DNA of 64,000 nucleotides, taken from the NCBI RefSeq assembly GCF_910592395.1, contig NC_088312.1, positions 15,573,792 to 15,637,791 of the forward strand, given 5' to 3'. The position numbers and the translations under genes are program-made. Shown here piece after piece: positions 11,162 through 26,100 of this stretch. The stretch is from Lineus longissimus (taxonomy: Eukaryota > Nemertea > Pilidiophora > Heteronemertea > Lineidae). Numbering within the stretch: position 1 is the first letter of the stretch; each line of letters begins with the position of its first letter. Under the pieces are notes generated by a model. That model had not been told where the DNA came from. It ran no database searches and worked only from the letters and a program-made list of their open reading frames with translations.

Positions 11162-14100
11162 GTACCACATTAAATACCAAAAATGTATTGGGGCATATAA
11201 AAATATGCCCCACACTCCCTTATCAATCCATTGCAAGTCTTTTACTCATGCCGTTTTTTTATGAGGCAGGCAAACCTGATTTGTCCAACTTTATCTTGCT
11301 CATTTTACATTTTTTTGTACAATCAGCTAATCGTGTTGGCCATGCACAGTGAAATGTGGATACTCTCAACTCGGCTCTATAAGACCAGATCACGTATTTC
11401 TTGTCCTCCCATTACATACATGTAGGATTACCCAAAATCACGATTCCAACCAATGAGGTCTGACGAGAATTTTTTTAGGCCTTCCACCCCTAACCTGAAT
11501 GAAAATCCTTATGAATAAACATCATAAATGTGGTATTGGGCGGTATTATCAACCTGGTCTTATAGAGCTGAGTTGAGAGTAATTACGGTTTATACATGGT
11601 ATAACTTTTGTCACATACATAAATGTATGTAGAAGAATTTTCAAACAAGTTCGCTTATTAGGTTTTTGCGCACCGGAAAAGAATTATTTTGCTGATGATT
11701 GACTTGAAAAGGAAAAGTAACTTTCATTCATTTTCATTTCAGATATTTAGAGTTACACATATCAGGAAGAAAAAAACGTGTTCGTCTTTATTACCGCCAC
11801 AACAAGCGATTAATAATGGAGGAATTCCCTTACGAACTTGATGACAATCAGTGGCACCAGGTGGCCATGAGTGTCAGTGGCGCACATGCCACGTTATATG
11901 TAGACTGCAACCGTATTTATGAACGCGTTATTAAACCTATCGATCGGTCTTTCCGTCTAAAAGGGGTATCACTTTGGCTGGGACAAAGGACTTCTAAATT
12001 TTCATACTTCAGGGTGAGTATTTTTTATCAAAACTCCGTCCTGTTAACCACTTGTGTTATTCTGGAACCTTCTTTTCAAAGCCTCTTGGGGCCCTAACTC
12101 ATCCTGTGTCGAGTGGCTCTTTATGGTTATATCACTGCAAAAAAAGCAATCGGCCTCTTCACGGGATGCGTTTGGCTACAGGGGCTTTGTGATAAAGTCC
12201 TTTAAAGACTCCATAGGCATAAACTCAACTTTCTTTGCTAAATCTTCATATTGGTATTTGATGATCTATATCGTGGAGAAAAGTGGTAACCTAGCCAGTG
12301 AAGGTAGCCTGACATATGGAAACTTTTGTGCCATGTCTAGTCTCCAGTTTGTGCTGCTACCTGGAATAAGTCTGAGTTACTATTTTTGCAGGAAACAGTA
12401 TCTTCATTTTAGTGACACGCTTGAAGGACAATATGGCCCTCTTTTCTTCTCATGCTCCTGGTATTTAAATTTGTTGCAGGTTTCTCCTGTTTTAATAGAT
12501 CCAATGATGATCTCTCAATTCCATTGACAGCTCTTAATTCACTTTTCCAGGGTACGATACAAGATGTCAAAATAGTAGCCAGACCTTATGGATACACGTT
12601 ACAATGTCCAAATTTAGACACAGGTAAATGTTTGGTGTCTGGTAAAAAAATAATCATGATAGCGAAATGAAAAAAACTAATAAGATTGATTTGTGTAATA
12701 AGCTATTATAACTGTGACTGGGTTGCACAGAAGAAGGCTCCTAGCACTTCTCTAAGGGAGTTTCTTATCAAGGTTCATACTCGAAACAGTCTGTTTTGCC
12801 AAGAAAATGCAATCAGGCATGAAGTCAGAGTCAACCCAAAAGTGTGTATGCGGAGGGGGGAGGAGGGGTATATGTCACTGTTGTTGTAGTGACTTGGTAA
12901 AAGAAAGAAATAATCAGCGAATAGGCTGAAAGACTAACTACCTGTGGATTCCATTGCAGCCTGCCCGACTTGTGGTCAGTTCAATGCCTTAGAAGACACA
13001 GTGTCAGAATTGAAAAAGTATTTAAAAGATTTAAGTAAAAAGGTAAGTGTATGATCGTCTCACTCACAAATGGCTCCTTCTTAATCCAAAGAAAAGAAGG
13101 ACTGTCTGCCGTTGACTTTGTTGTCCAATGATGATAATAGATCTGTGTCCATGCCCCAGTAGTGGCTTCAACATAGCCTAATACCATTAGGCCCGTGTGG
13201 TGGCACTGAGGCGTCTGTTGCTGGGGGCCTTATTCCAAATGATTTTATCTTTGTAATCCTTGACCAGAATTTTGGAATGGCAGGATCTTCGGCAAGGAAT
13301 AAGTTTGAGTGTTTTAACGACGCAAAAATTCTAACAATTGGTGTTCATATGAGTTGTCTGTTTCAGTCATAAATTACTCAAATTTGATTGTTGGTATGGA
13401 CAAGCAGATTTAATTCTATAAAATATTCCATGTTTGAAAATTGACAACCAACCTCTGTTATATTATACGTTGTCCATATGTATAAGCTCCTGCCAGGTGG
13501 CCAGTGTGTAACCACTATTGGTCAATTACGGGCCACTCTCTGTAATGTAATCAAGAGAGTGTTTGAGTCACCCTAGTTTCAACAAAGAGTCATTGCCGTA
13601 GCCATTGCTGTAGAACTGCTTCTCCAGACCCTGTAACGTCACCATTGCGTCACTCGCCAGATTTATGACATTGCGCTGCCAAAATTATGACGTCGTCCGT
13701 GGCATGCCATGAAGATGGCTTCTCGGGAGGACCCCATGAAAATTATGGGACGCTTTTTTAGAGAGCGCAGATAAGTATCTATCTTGTAGAAATCCCATAA
13801 ACCTCTATATTCTCATTTCAAACCTCTATATTCTCATTTCAGTTAGATAAAGCAGAGGAAAAAATCTCATATTTAGAAAGCTGTGAATGTATGAAAAGCT
13901 GTGATGTGAATGGTACACAATATCGAGATGGCGAGTCATGGATGAGGGATAAATGTCAAAGATGTACTTGTAGGGTAAGAATAAGCAAGTTGTGAAGTAT
14001 AGTCATCTTCATCATCATTATCATCATCAGCATCTTTTACCACTCCTCACATTTATGAAAATGTGGAGTGTATTGGTGTGGATTATCGTTAGATTGTGAA

Positions 14101-17100
14101 AGCACATTCTAAAACTGTGGAACTAGTTGTTGCATGAACTTCACCCCAAGAGAACTGCTGGTTGGGTCATTGTTCTCGATCCCAGGAATCAGCAGAGATG
14201 TAGCAATACCATCACAATCAGCGTGATGTTGTCAAAACTAGCTCTGTCACTTGCGACGACAGTCCAGTAAAACTCATTGGGCATTTCACATCAAAACCCA
14301 CTAATGAGCCTATGCAGTGAAAAACAGATGAGGCGAAACACCCCTGGATGCCTATCATTTTTAGCTCAGCTGACAAAAATCAGCAGAGCTGGTAAAATAA
14401 CTATTCAGAATGGCGTCTGTCCCTCCATCCATCAAAATGGGCACGTTTTGTAACCGTAAGACCTGGGCACTTCAACAATCCGGCCATGAGGGAGAACAGC
14501 CAAGGAAATGCCCCTGAAAGAAAATTTAGCACGGTTCAACTTGAATTCTTTTCACCAGGGGGCTAAAGGTGTAAATTTCAAATAATTTTTTTTGTCGCTT
14601 TATTCCAATAGATAGAAGCTTGAAATAAAGTTTAGGAAGTCTGCATGCAAGTAGGTTCTGATATAAAATTGGAATAGTTTTGATTGATACTACCAGTTGG
14701 CATTACTGAGCAAAAAGTTTTAACTTGATTTGAATTCCCTGCTCTTGTATGACTCCGAAGGTTGTGGGTTCTATCCAACTTCAGGGCAAAAAAAATGTTT
14801 CTTCTTTTTTCCTTTTTCACTTGTATGATACTTTTCTGGCATTTTCTAAAATGGCGGGTGGCCATCTTGGAAATCATATTTTGCTATTTTAATGCCTTTG
14901 GCTGTAGCTAGAGTGACTAAATGATTGGTGTATCTGATAAGTCTCCATATCATATCAGCCAGGTTTTCAATTTGACCTACTCTTCAAGGCCGGGCACAAG
15001 CTCTTAAATTTCACTAATAAGTGGCACGTTTTGTCATTCTTTGGTACATATGCTCGATATAGCCATATCAATATGTTAACAAAATTTAAGGTTGAAAGAG
15101 ACCTTCCAGGTACTTTCCATGTTTTGTACATTGTACCCATGTATTTCATCTGAGCGCCAGGTCCTTCGATCTCTTGTTATCTACGTTTAACCCTTTAAGG
15201 ACTGATAGATTATAAATTATTGCACGCTCACGGACTGATAGATTTATGACTAATTGACTAATAGAGGGAAATCCTCTTTTTTCAAAGCTGATTTTGAAGG
15301 ACAAGCATCAGTGCAATGCCTTTGGTCAAATGGAATTTTGTTAAGCTTTTTTCCTGCACTTTCAGAAAATGTATCGTTGAACGCAGTACTTGCAAAGTTG
15401 TGGAGGACTGCTCTTAGAAGCTGCCAGAATGCCCCCAAAAGCTACCTGATGAACGTGTGCAACTCCAGTGGTATCATGATGAGCATATAATAATCAGTTT
15501 TGTCTTGTATTGCAGGGTGGGGAGGAGACATGTGGAGTGGAGTGTCCACCATTGGACTGTTTACATCCAGTCCAGCTTGAGGGCAAATGTTGCAAGTTTT
15601 GTCTCAGTAAGTTCACCTTTATCTTTGCTATGCTTGTGTTTTTAAAAACACTTCCAAGCAAGTTTTACCTATGACTTAGTAATCCAAGATTTACCCTTTC
15701 ACTATGATGGACCAACATCTTGACGCTTGCCGCAGCAATCTGTGCAAATGTGTAAATGCAAACTAGCTAAAGAATAATCTAATCTTTCAAACATGCTTTT
15801 CTTGATTGATTGGGCTTAACAAAGGAGAAACTTTTCTTCTCACTATAGACCATGAATTTAGGCCAACCTAAGTTTAACTGCCCTATTTGTTTACAACTAT
15901 TCCTCCGTGATGTGATTCTTTTAATTTCTGTGAATGAATGGAGTTTCCAAATGACAAAACCATTTGATTAATCATTTTTAGCTCAGCTGACTAAGTCAGC
16001 CGAGCTTGTCAAATAAGTTGTTCAGTGGCGTCCGTCTGTCCATCCATCCATCCATCCGTCCGTTAAACCCATGGTGCACATTTTGTAACCGTAAGACCTA
16101 GAGACTTCAATTTTGCATTTCTGGATACTTCTGGTCAAACTCTACTTTCAAAACAAAATTTGTCGCCATTCGACCTACTTCCTGCGAGCGAGCGTGCATG
16201 AAGGAAACTGGCCTATATCGGCCTAGGAGCAGCAGAATTAGTCGAAATATGCTCTAATATTAAGATAAAAATCTTGAAAATCTATTTTATTGAGAAAAAG
16301 TTCAAAATTTTAACAGGAGAGGGCGCTACCTGCCTTTTAATTATTTCTGCCGATTCAAATTCCCGCCCGATGACGTCAGCCATCAATGAAGTCTCCTATT
16401 TGCCAGTTCTCAAAACATGGCAGCTACACAACAAAAGCAGTAGCTCCAGGAATAAATCACTGTTCACTTCAGCTTCGTAATCGATTGTACCCCCACTTTA
16501 TTGTGTTTTGTGTGGTGTTCCTATTCAATCAACGATGTAAGGCCTTATTATGTTGGTTTTAATTGAGAAGGTGCATTATAAGCGGCGTACGAAATACCGA
16601 AGCGGAGACAAAATGGCGGCATGTTGTTTACGCTATGCGCAATAATCTTGGAGCTCATTATGACACTCAAGTACCCAATTTTCTGCTTAAAAAGTAGTCT
16701 GGTAGGCGATATTATCACTAGTTCGTTTCAGTGGTAGTCATAAGGTCTTTAGGGACTAAATTCAGAAATTAGTTCTTGAATATTTGGCGACATTTCTGTG
16801 AAAACGATATCGGAAGTGCATGCTCTGTTCGCGATGACATCGCCGATGTATTTTGAAGTGGAGAATTCCCACAGTATGTGCAGTGAATCGGCATGATTCT
16901 GTTCGCCTATTATGTTTTAGTTCTACGATTCTTTCATGAGTAAAAAGTAGACATTCTAAGCAATACAATAATGTCACTCCCATAAAAATTGATTGGAAAT
17001 TGAGGGAGCTACGGCATTCTCTTCGGCAACTGGCAGCGCTGAAAAAATACATTGCATACTGTACAATACCAAATGGCACATTTTAAAAAGCGCTCATTGG

Positions 17101-20100
17101 ACAACGTAGGGAATCACCAGAAATGACGTCATCGCTGGTCTAAATAGAAAACTACGGTGGCGCAGTAAAGCACAAGAAAAGGTTTAGCATTAACTTCGTC
17201 ATGCAAGCTTCAGCAACAAAATGATTTCTCATGAATGATTTATTTGATCATCATCAGCTTGTTTCCCCTGATAGATAAAAAAATGATTTACAATTTCCAT
17301 CAAAGTTTTCTATTTTGTGTATAGTCACATGTTATTTAACTGGCAAGGAGCCAAGCAGTTTTGAATATTCGCGGGAAAATACTTCGTACTTGTAAACGAG
17401 GCTATGACAATGAGTATCCTTATTCATGGCATAAACTTCATGTTTCGGTAAATATTTTCATACGATGATTTCACCCACATTATGGTCAGGATTGAGGAAT
17501 GAACAGTGGCATAATTATGTCAACCAAAAACATTGGTACCGTAGTGAACGCATAAGGATATCAAATACCATGGAGCATGCCATTTTCATGCATAATGAAC
17601 TAAACACCGGGAAGATATTAATGATATTCACTCAGCTGAGCGCCAGGCCCTTGGGCCTCTTGTTACTTCACAAATTTGCTTTGAGACTATCGCCTTGACA
17701 AATATCAAGTACAGAAAACAAGGCAGCCATGTTTGATTTCACACAGTTTGCAGTGAGAAAAGCAACTTTATCATACCTCATTAGTATGTGAACCAATCAG
17801 AGCGCGGTATTCAGTACCACGTGACCCTGCGATTACTTTTACTATTGCATGGCATTATTCTATGATGACGTCACGGAATGAGAATGGCGGTATGAAGTTG
17901 GCAGTGCTGGCGGTATATCAAATCAACGTAGTGATTTGGCATGATAAAGAAGTCGAGTGGAATAATTTTTACTCTTCGATGGCTTGAAGTGCGATATTTA
18001 AATAATACTCTGTTACAATGTTGTTCTCATGTCAATCCATTCCAGGGCAGTGTTTCCACAATCGTCGATCATATGAACATGGGGAAGTCTACACACACAG
18101 ATCACCCAGTCGACGCCCGACCTGCATGAGATGTTCTTGTCAGGTACGTCACTGTATCTTCATCAATTTTGCTCATCATCAGTTGCTAGGTTTCACTAAA
18201 GAACATTTTCAAAAGCTTTTCACTTATCATTCGCTGAAGAGATAAGTGGTTGTTGATTGCCACTGGCTGATGATGCGGCCCTCAGCTCTTCTTGCTGTCT
18301 TGCCACTGCACTCGTATGATTGCCAGGAAAATTGGCTGTTCTGGTTGAGACCAAACTTGAGAAGGAAGCTCAGGAACAGGGAGATTCTCCTTTCTGTGAA
18401 TTATCCCACAAATTTTTTCGGTTCATGCACCACTAGGCCTAGGGGGTGTGCAGTTACACAACATGACTACTGGTCAGTTTGCAGCCAAGCATGACCCAGT
18501 GCTGTCGACTGAGTATTATTTATTTTGGCTATACCGTTTCTGTCGTAATTTCAAACTTTACTTCCGTCGTAGTTTACTGACATTTTCTAAAGAGTAAAGT
18601 GTTTAAAGGCCTACACCGGTTGTTTAAAATTTGAAATTTGTAATTGAATTTGGAAATTTCAATTGCGTAAATACAAACTGAATGTAATTTCAACAGTGCC
18701 TTTGTCTAGACAGATACTATCTGTACAAAATTTCAGCATAGTTACATGCATGATAACTGCACTACTACCTTGTTTAAAACTGCCTTTCTATTTTCCTGAC
18801 CATCGATAACATATATACGGCGTACCCTTCAAGGTTTCATATTCCAGTAAACCCATACTTTCTTTTGCAGGATGGCAGCATGGAATGTCGTGAGCTTGAC
18901 ATGGCCACAATATGTCCACCTCTCAACTGTTCTGAGCGCTATCAAAAAGCGGACGAATGCTGTGAAGTGTGCAAAGGTAGGTGAACATGAGGAGATGGTC
19001 AACCCATTTGTGCCCCTCAGGGTTGTCATCATCCCGCTCTGTACCCCACTGGACTGAGAGATCACTGGTTTCCCTGGCTTACCGTTGTCCATCGACTCAA
19101 AGAAAAAAACCCCACAAAGATTGTTTATATCAAGTCAATTTTACATGTATACCTCATGTTTTTGTCTCTTGTATGTTCAATGGCCCTGTATATTTCTTGT
19201 AAAGTTTGGCAAACATGACCACCTGACTCCAAGACAAATGCTTTTGTCTTCTTGCTGTCTTGTTGTAGCCACAGAATTATTTGACATTAATTGGCCAAAA
19301 TAAAATTCTTTCCAAATTCCACAAAGAAATCGCTAGCTTCAAATATACTCATGTGGTGCACGCTTTAGTCCTCTGTTGCCATTCTTGTCCCAGTAAAAGT
19401 ATTTATCACCATGTATCGTTACTTGATTCTGAGCTTCCTAGATCTTCTCCTAAATGTAATAAAGTGTAAGTGTTCGATTAGAATATTCATATAATTGGGC
19501 TCTCAAACTCGTGCAAATAATTCTCCTGATTCAAAAAAAGCGATCAAGGTCCAAAAAAATGTCTTGAGGTACGTCTCATGCTTGGAATAAACACAATAGA
19601 CTCACACCACTTTGGTGGTACTACATTCTGCAAGACGATCTGAATTAAACGTTACAGTCCATATCACAATGTCATCCCATAAATCATGTCATTGGCCCAT
19701 TAGTGGCACGTCATTGACGCGCTGCCCAACGTGTAGGTCGTGCGTAAGTCGGTTCAGGTTCAGTTGTAAAAGCAAAGCTCCCCATATGAAACCCAGATAT
19801 ATTGGAGACTGTGCTGAGTAGGGTCAGGAAGGCACTGCAGAGTTAGACGTTGAAGAGGCTTCTGGTTAGAACTGTTCCCTCTCCTTCTCCAAGGCCAGAG
19901 AACAGTTATATGCATCTGCAGGGATTTATTTACTTTAAAGGCCATGTTGGCATACAGACATGGAAAATCTTACAAATAAAACCTATTTATAGCAATAGAG
20001 GAATAAAAGACTGTTGTGTTATGAATAAAAAACATTGATATGACAAAAAAATGCCAGTTACGGAAAGACATTATCAGGTATATCCATATCCCAAGAGCTT

Positions 20101-23100
20101 GTATTCCAAATGACTTCGAGTAACAAACTCACACAAAAAGCTTGAAGTGACCCTTCTTAGTTGCGCATGTTAAAACTCTGAATTCCCAATTTGTTCACGC
20201 AGAAGTAAATGTTGCTGATTTAATTGGTCTTTCAGGACTTTTTCGGATTGTTTTCTCATATTTTAGAAATCTATCGGTTAAATACTAACTTTCAATAAAA
20301 AGCCTATTACTTTTAAAAGATTTGGTGTCTGAGTGACTGATAGATCATGACGACACAATAACTGCACCAGTTCCAGATTTGTTTGTTAAAAGTAAAAACT
20401 AACCAACTGAGTGATTTGATAAAGCTATCCATCTAAATTGTATCAAAATAGTATTTCATTTGTACTAACTAGGCTAGTGATCTAAAAACTATAAATACTT
20501 GGAAAAAAGTACTGAAGGTCTTTTTCATCTCAACTAGAGCAAAGATCAGGAAGTTCTAAGGATAAACGCTCATCAGGTAAACGTGTGCGATGTTTTGTTA
20601 TTGCATGGAGGTATGCTTGACGCTGTGCTCCCTAGGTGGCACTGTGTACAGGTCAGGTGAATCCAGGGCAACCAGTGGACGCTCCGATCCAGCTCTTGCA
20701 TCATGGGAGTGACTGCGCATGGGCTTGTTAGTTTAAACGCGGCATGTGCCATGCATTGTTCTGACTTTGCACTTCCTCTCCAGAACATCCCCATCAATTA
20801 GCTGTTGTATATAGAAATGTGTCTTGGACATTCCCTCATGGTTAGCACATTCCTCAGTTGGTCTTCATATTGCTCCCATTCTCCAACAATGGATTATTGC
20901 ATTGAATAACCTTGTTTATCGAGCCTTAGCTTGTAGGCTGTGGAGCATGGCAATCATGTAGCAAGGATACCAGAAGTGCGTAATGTGGTGTGAAGAAGTT
21001 ATAAACAACCGAATTAATCGTTATCTCCTCATCGGAGGGTGAAATAATGTAATCATTGCAACTATGGTTTTTACGGTTAACGTGTTTTATATTCAAATTG
21101 AATATTGAAGGAGTCCTATACAACTAAATATTGTATTGGCCTGTGTGTTCACAGTAAGGTTTGTATTGGTTGTCTCCCCAGACACCACACGGTTGGACCT
21201 AATAATCCAAAACTGAGGTTTTTGCCAATGTTTTGGGTGAATTGGCAGCGCCACCTGAGTGGTGGTTGGGGAGATAACCAATACGTAATGTGAGGATTCT
21301 AAAACGCCTCAAAATTCACATATTTTATAATGTTTTAGGCATGATCCACTGAGAATTTGCTTTCAACTAATTTAAAGAGGTTATGATGGTCTGAGATAAA
21401 CTTCCTGGTCAGAATGAGGCTAATGTGATATCCAGTATAAAAATTAAACATTCCGACCAAGGTGTTTTAGAATTTTTCACTATTGCATAGCTTTGGGTCC
21501 ATGTGTATTCATGCATTGGCGATATTTGTGTCCCTTTGTTACGAAAGATAATAAAAAATGCCTTGGTGAATTACATAATATGAACTGCTTTAGTGAATTC
21601 CATAATAGGATTTTCCTTTGTGAACTCTGAAACTTGTTTTTAACCTCACAACCATTGCACACTTCGGTATCTTTCTTGCCCTAAATGAGGGTTTGTCCAA
21701 GACTAAAATGTCTTGATTGAAATGAATTAGCTGGTGCACAGGGGAGACTAAGATGAACGTTGGAATGGAATGATTCAGTGGTCTTGCTTGAAGTGAAGTG
21801 TAAAAAATAGAAGTTAATCAAGTTTTCATGTCATCAAATATAGAAAATACCTGTAATAAAGTGACTGGCTTGTGTTTACATGTTCTAATTGCCAATGAAA
21901 ATCAAGATTTGTGTTTGATTCGTTAATTCACTTCCTTGCTGTTGCATTAATGAACCCTCTCAGTCAGGGAAATATCATTGCACTTCATAATTTGCACCCT
22001 GATGCACTATTCAATGAACATCATGCAGTTGCGAGTCGGCATACCCAGGAATGCATCAGTGAATTACTGTGAATACTAATTGTTATGAATGTAGATTATG
22101 TAGCACTTATAACTGACAGGACATCTGTATTAAGTTCAGTTTATCTGATAAATTCTACACATTTCCATTCAATTCATGTTTTTTAATTGAGTTGTCAAAA
22201 TTGTTTTCATTGTCTTCTTTTTTAATTTATGACTTATTGCACTGATTTCATTTTCTTGAATAGTCGAGAGAGACATATTAGTATCTTATGTTAATAGATT
22301 GTCCTTTACTGTGTCAGTCTCTTTATCATCTTTAGTAATTTAGTTAATTGATAGGTCAGACCCATCTATCACTCTCAGTCATGTTACCTTCATAGGGATG
22401 ATGAAAATGTTTTCATTATGCTTATGCACATTTATGCACATTTGTGGTAACTAATTAACTTATATCAGTTTTGTAGTTTTCAAACAAATGTGACCTTTTA
22501 GTGCAAATATGATATTTGCCATGTGAAAAAAGCACAATTTATATCTGACTTTGCGTGAACTGATCAGAGAATTAAAGGCTTTGACTAATGGTAAATTGGG
22601 AAGAACGTTTGATCATGTTCATGGGGTCGTTGAATGATGGGTTTCATCAGTAACTGCATGGTGTTCTATGATATCAGACACATCTCATTTTGTTGCTGCA
22701 CTGTCATTTAATTTCTTGTCTTCTCTTTATTTTCTGTTTAATTATGTTGCGGACTCTGTGCTCCCCACAAATTGTGATGTTGTCATTCAGTGCCTGTTTA
22801 TGTTTTTCATTCACTCACTGCTCTCAAAGACCCCCAACGATTAAAACAACTGGTGCGTTACCATCTGTCATGTCAAAGAACTATAAGTGTCAAATTCGAT
22901 GTATATGTACTTTGAATTTATCTATCACTTTTCAGTCCATTTGGTGACTTGGATATGACATGATGAAAGGCTGTGAAAGCAACATTGGTGTCTCTTGATT
23001 GGCACATCTGTTATAGCCATCTGTTCTCAATTCCTTGAAATATCAAGCCCAAAGAGAAATGCTTGTTGTTAGTGTTTCCAATATTTGAATCCAACCCTTT

Positions 23101-26100
23101 CGTCATTTGTTGTGAACAGTGAGTGGGTGTTTTGCCCCATTGTTTTGAAGAATTAAGTTTACTCTAATTTCTCTGAAGTCTATGATTTTTTTCCATTTTC
23201 TTACCTTACTTATGAGTTGAGTCCTGTCAAACTTGTATTGTTGTCTAAATGTCCTGGTCTCAACCTTGTGGTCTTAGATGTCCAATGCTCAGAAAAAGGA
23301 ACTAAGATGTTGCTAAAAGACGAAGGAGAAGTGACGATGATTGAAACTGAATGACGACTGCACTTGAACCAGACATAGTTTAGAGATATTCTGATGGGCG
23401 TGGCTGCTCTAGTTGGCAGTCACGAGCTGAGGAAAGTTGGAAGGATATATTAGCAATATCTAAACAGTTAACCTTCTCAAATATGGATGAAGAATATGTC
23501 ATAAATGTCCAACTCCACAATTGCCAAGTAATGCTAGTGACGTTTTGTTGTTTGTGAAAAGGTTGAGGAGATATTGTCGCAAAAAGTTGCTGCAAACTCT
23601 TGATGTGGTTGGATGAGATATGAGGATGATGCAACTTCATTTTCTGGGTAAGATTGAATACTCAGTCATGTATCACCTGCAAGTCAAAACCAGAAGTTGT
23701 CTTGAAGAAAAGTAGATTCAAGTTCTCTGCTTGACCAATGAAGTAGTTCTCCAGGACAGATTTTATCACAAGCAATCGGGACTTACAGTGAGAGCCTCGG
23801 AAACAACTTCACAAATACAAAATGGTCTTTTAAAAATCCAAGCTATTAAAGAAAGTTATTATAGTATGTCTGAGCGATGTGTGCATGCTCACACGCATCC
23901 TGGCATGACACAGGTCAAGACTGATGCTCATCTTTCTTAAAGCTAGAAACAATGTGTTCTTAATGAATTATAAGATTCCAAAATGCACCACATATGAAAT
24001 TATTTTGAAAACCCTAAGAATATTTCAGTCCTATGAGTGTTTTGTTAAATCTTAAGTTAGCCGTGTTGCGAGTTGGTATTTTTTCAAATGGCATTTTTCA
24101 TTTTTCCTCTTCAACCATCAGAATGTCTCGAATCTCATGTGAGAATGTGGTGGGCGCAGATGTCAATTGACACCAGACACATTTAGTGACTGGAACACAA
24201 GTTTCAAACAATTATATTGCACATATTTTCAGGCACTGACTACTGTGCGCAGGGACACAAGTGCCATAGCAACGCAACGTGCATCAATTTTGATACGAGA
24301 TATGCTTGCCAGTGCAACCAAGGTTTCCATGGCGATGGGATAACATGTGAAGGTGTGTCCTTTGTGGTCATTTGTTGCTTGTACTGTCAACTGACCAAGT
24401 CCAACTTGGTTTAGTCGTATTATATTGCTTGTGGCTATTTGGTGTTAAGCACGGAATGTGCCGTGGACTGGGCTACCCTACCCAGCCATGCTCTTCCTCT
24501 GCTTGTTTTATTTGTTGTATTTACCTCTTCTAGTTATGATGATGCAGCATTTTATGTTTATCATTAATAATTGAATTAGTGTTGTCTTCATTTGAATTGT
24601 GGGCTGATTAAAATAGTTGTGGTCCATGTATGGGGCTGTCTAATGGAACTAAATAATGATGGTTTCATCTGATTTAAAAACTTAAGTTAATTTAAAGCTC
24701 TGCTCAAAATATGAATGTATCCCTTTGTATTTGATATTTGTGTCTCAGTTAGTATTAAACCAGTGTTTAAATCCCCACTATCCAGAATGCAATTAATTGA
24801 CTAAAAAAAGTGTGATAACTGTAACTCCAACAACCCCCTTACCACTAGATTATGAATTGAACAGAACATCCAAGATCTTTGTAAAGTTGTGTGTGGTAGT
24901 TTTAATGCTGACTGAATTAATGGAAGAAGTTGATTACAGTTTAGTTGCAATGGACTCGGATTAACGCACTCTTGAGCTCAGTGATGGAGCAGTGGACCAG
25001 CAATCCAAAGATGTGTGTTTAAAATCCAAATCAAGGCAACTTCATTCTTTATCTGTTATTAGCCCTGGCATGGGATATAACATTCATGACTGAGACCTTA
25101 GTAATATTATGAAATCATATAAAATCATGGCAAATCCACATTAAGAGTTCTGTGACCCCCCATGCACACCAAATGTGTTGTAACCAGTATCTATGCGACC
25201 AGCCTGCATTATAAGCGTCTTTATTCGTAGAACCTTGCCCTTTGTATGGTATATCTTAATTCTGCATGCATCATCAATTTGTCAGACTTCCTTTCTAAAT
25301 AACAATCATTAATAATTTGTTGATGTTATTTTCATACTTGGGCAATTGTTTACTAAAGTTTTATTTTTTAGTTAAGGTTAGAACTTTTAAGTCAGTACTT
25401 GTTAATTCTGAATAGATTTTTTTGTGAGTGATGCATATCATTCAGTTACATCACCCCATATCTGTTGGCACTTTGACAGGTTCTTGGTAAAGTTGACTGT
25501 CCGCAATTTTACTTCCAGCCTCTGCAGTCCAATCACTTTATTTGCCAGACATTTCTGACGTGAAGAAATTCATTGTTCCTCAAAGAAAATTATCATACCT
25601 TTGTTTCATTTGGTAGTGTGTGTAATCAAGAATAAAGAATAAGATTTTATCAATTCATGATGCAATTGAATAAGTCCCCAATGATTTCCTGATCAATCAA
25701 TTGCATCTTTAATTATGTCTCATTATCATTAAACCAAACCCCATATATTATTTTGTAAATCCTTGAATTCCTTATATAGCTAGATACTGAAGTAAAAACC
25801 AAATCCATCAATCCATAAACTCAGGAATAAACATTCTTGATGAAACCCATTTTGACTTCTATAAAACACATCGCTTCTTTTAAAAGATATTTCATTATTC
25901 GTAGATTTTTCACCAAAGATTTTTTTTTCTTCTTTGGAATGATTATGCCATAATGCTATTCTACCTCAATCAACTTGTTACTTCTACTTTATTACTAGTG
26001 CTTCAATTGAATTTCTAAGGGCGTTCTTCTACAGTAGCCCTGTTACTTCCTAAACGAACCCATTACTTCTCTAGCACTTAATCTGTTTCTTCTTCACCGA

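Noticed and set aside
12054-12527. A 157-codon open frame between NELL exons b and c
   Set aside because: It overlaps an intron with consensus ends whose removal joins b and c in phase and matches the family; the frame itself matches nothing known to me.
24970-25055. Functional tRNA gene
   Set aside because: The B box is degraded and no cloverleaf can be completed; a SINE trace is more likely.
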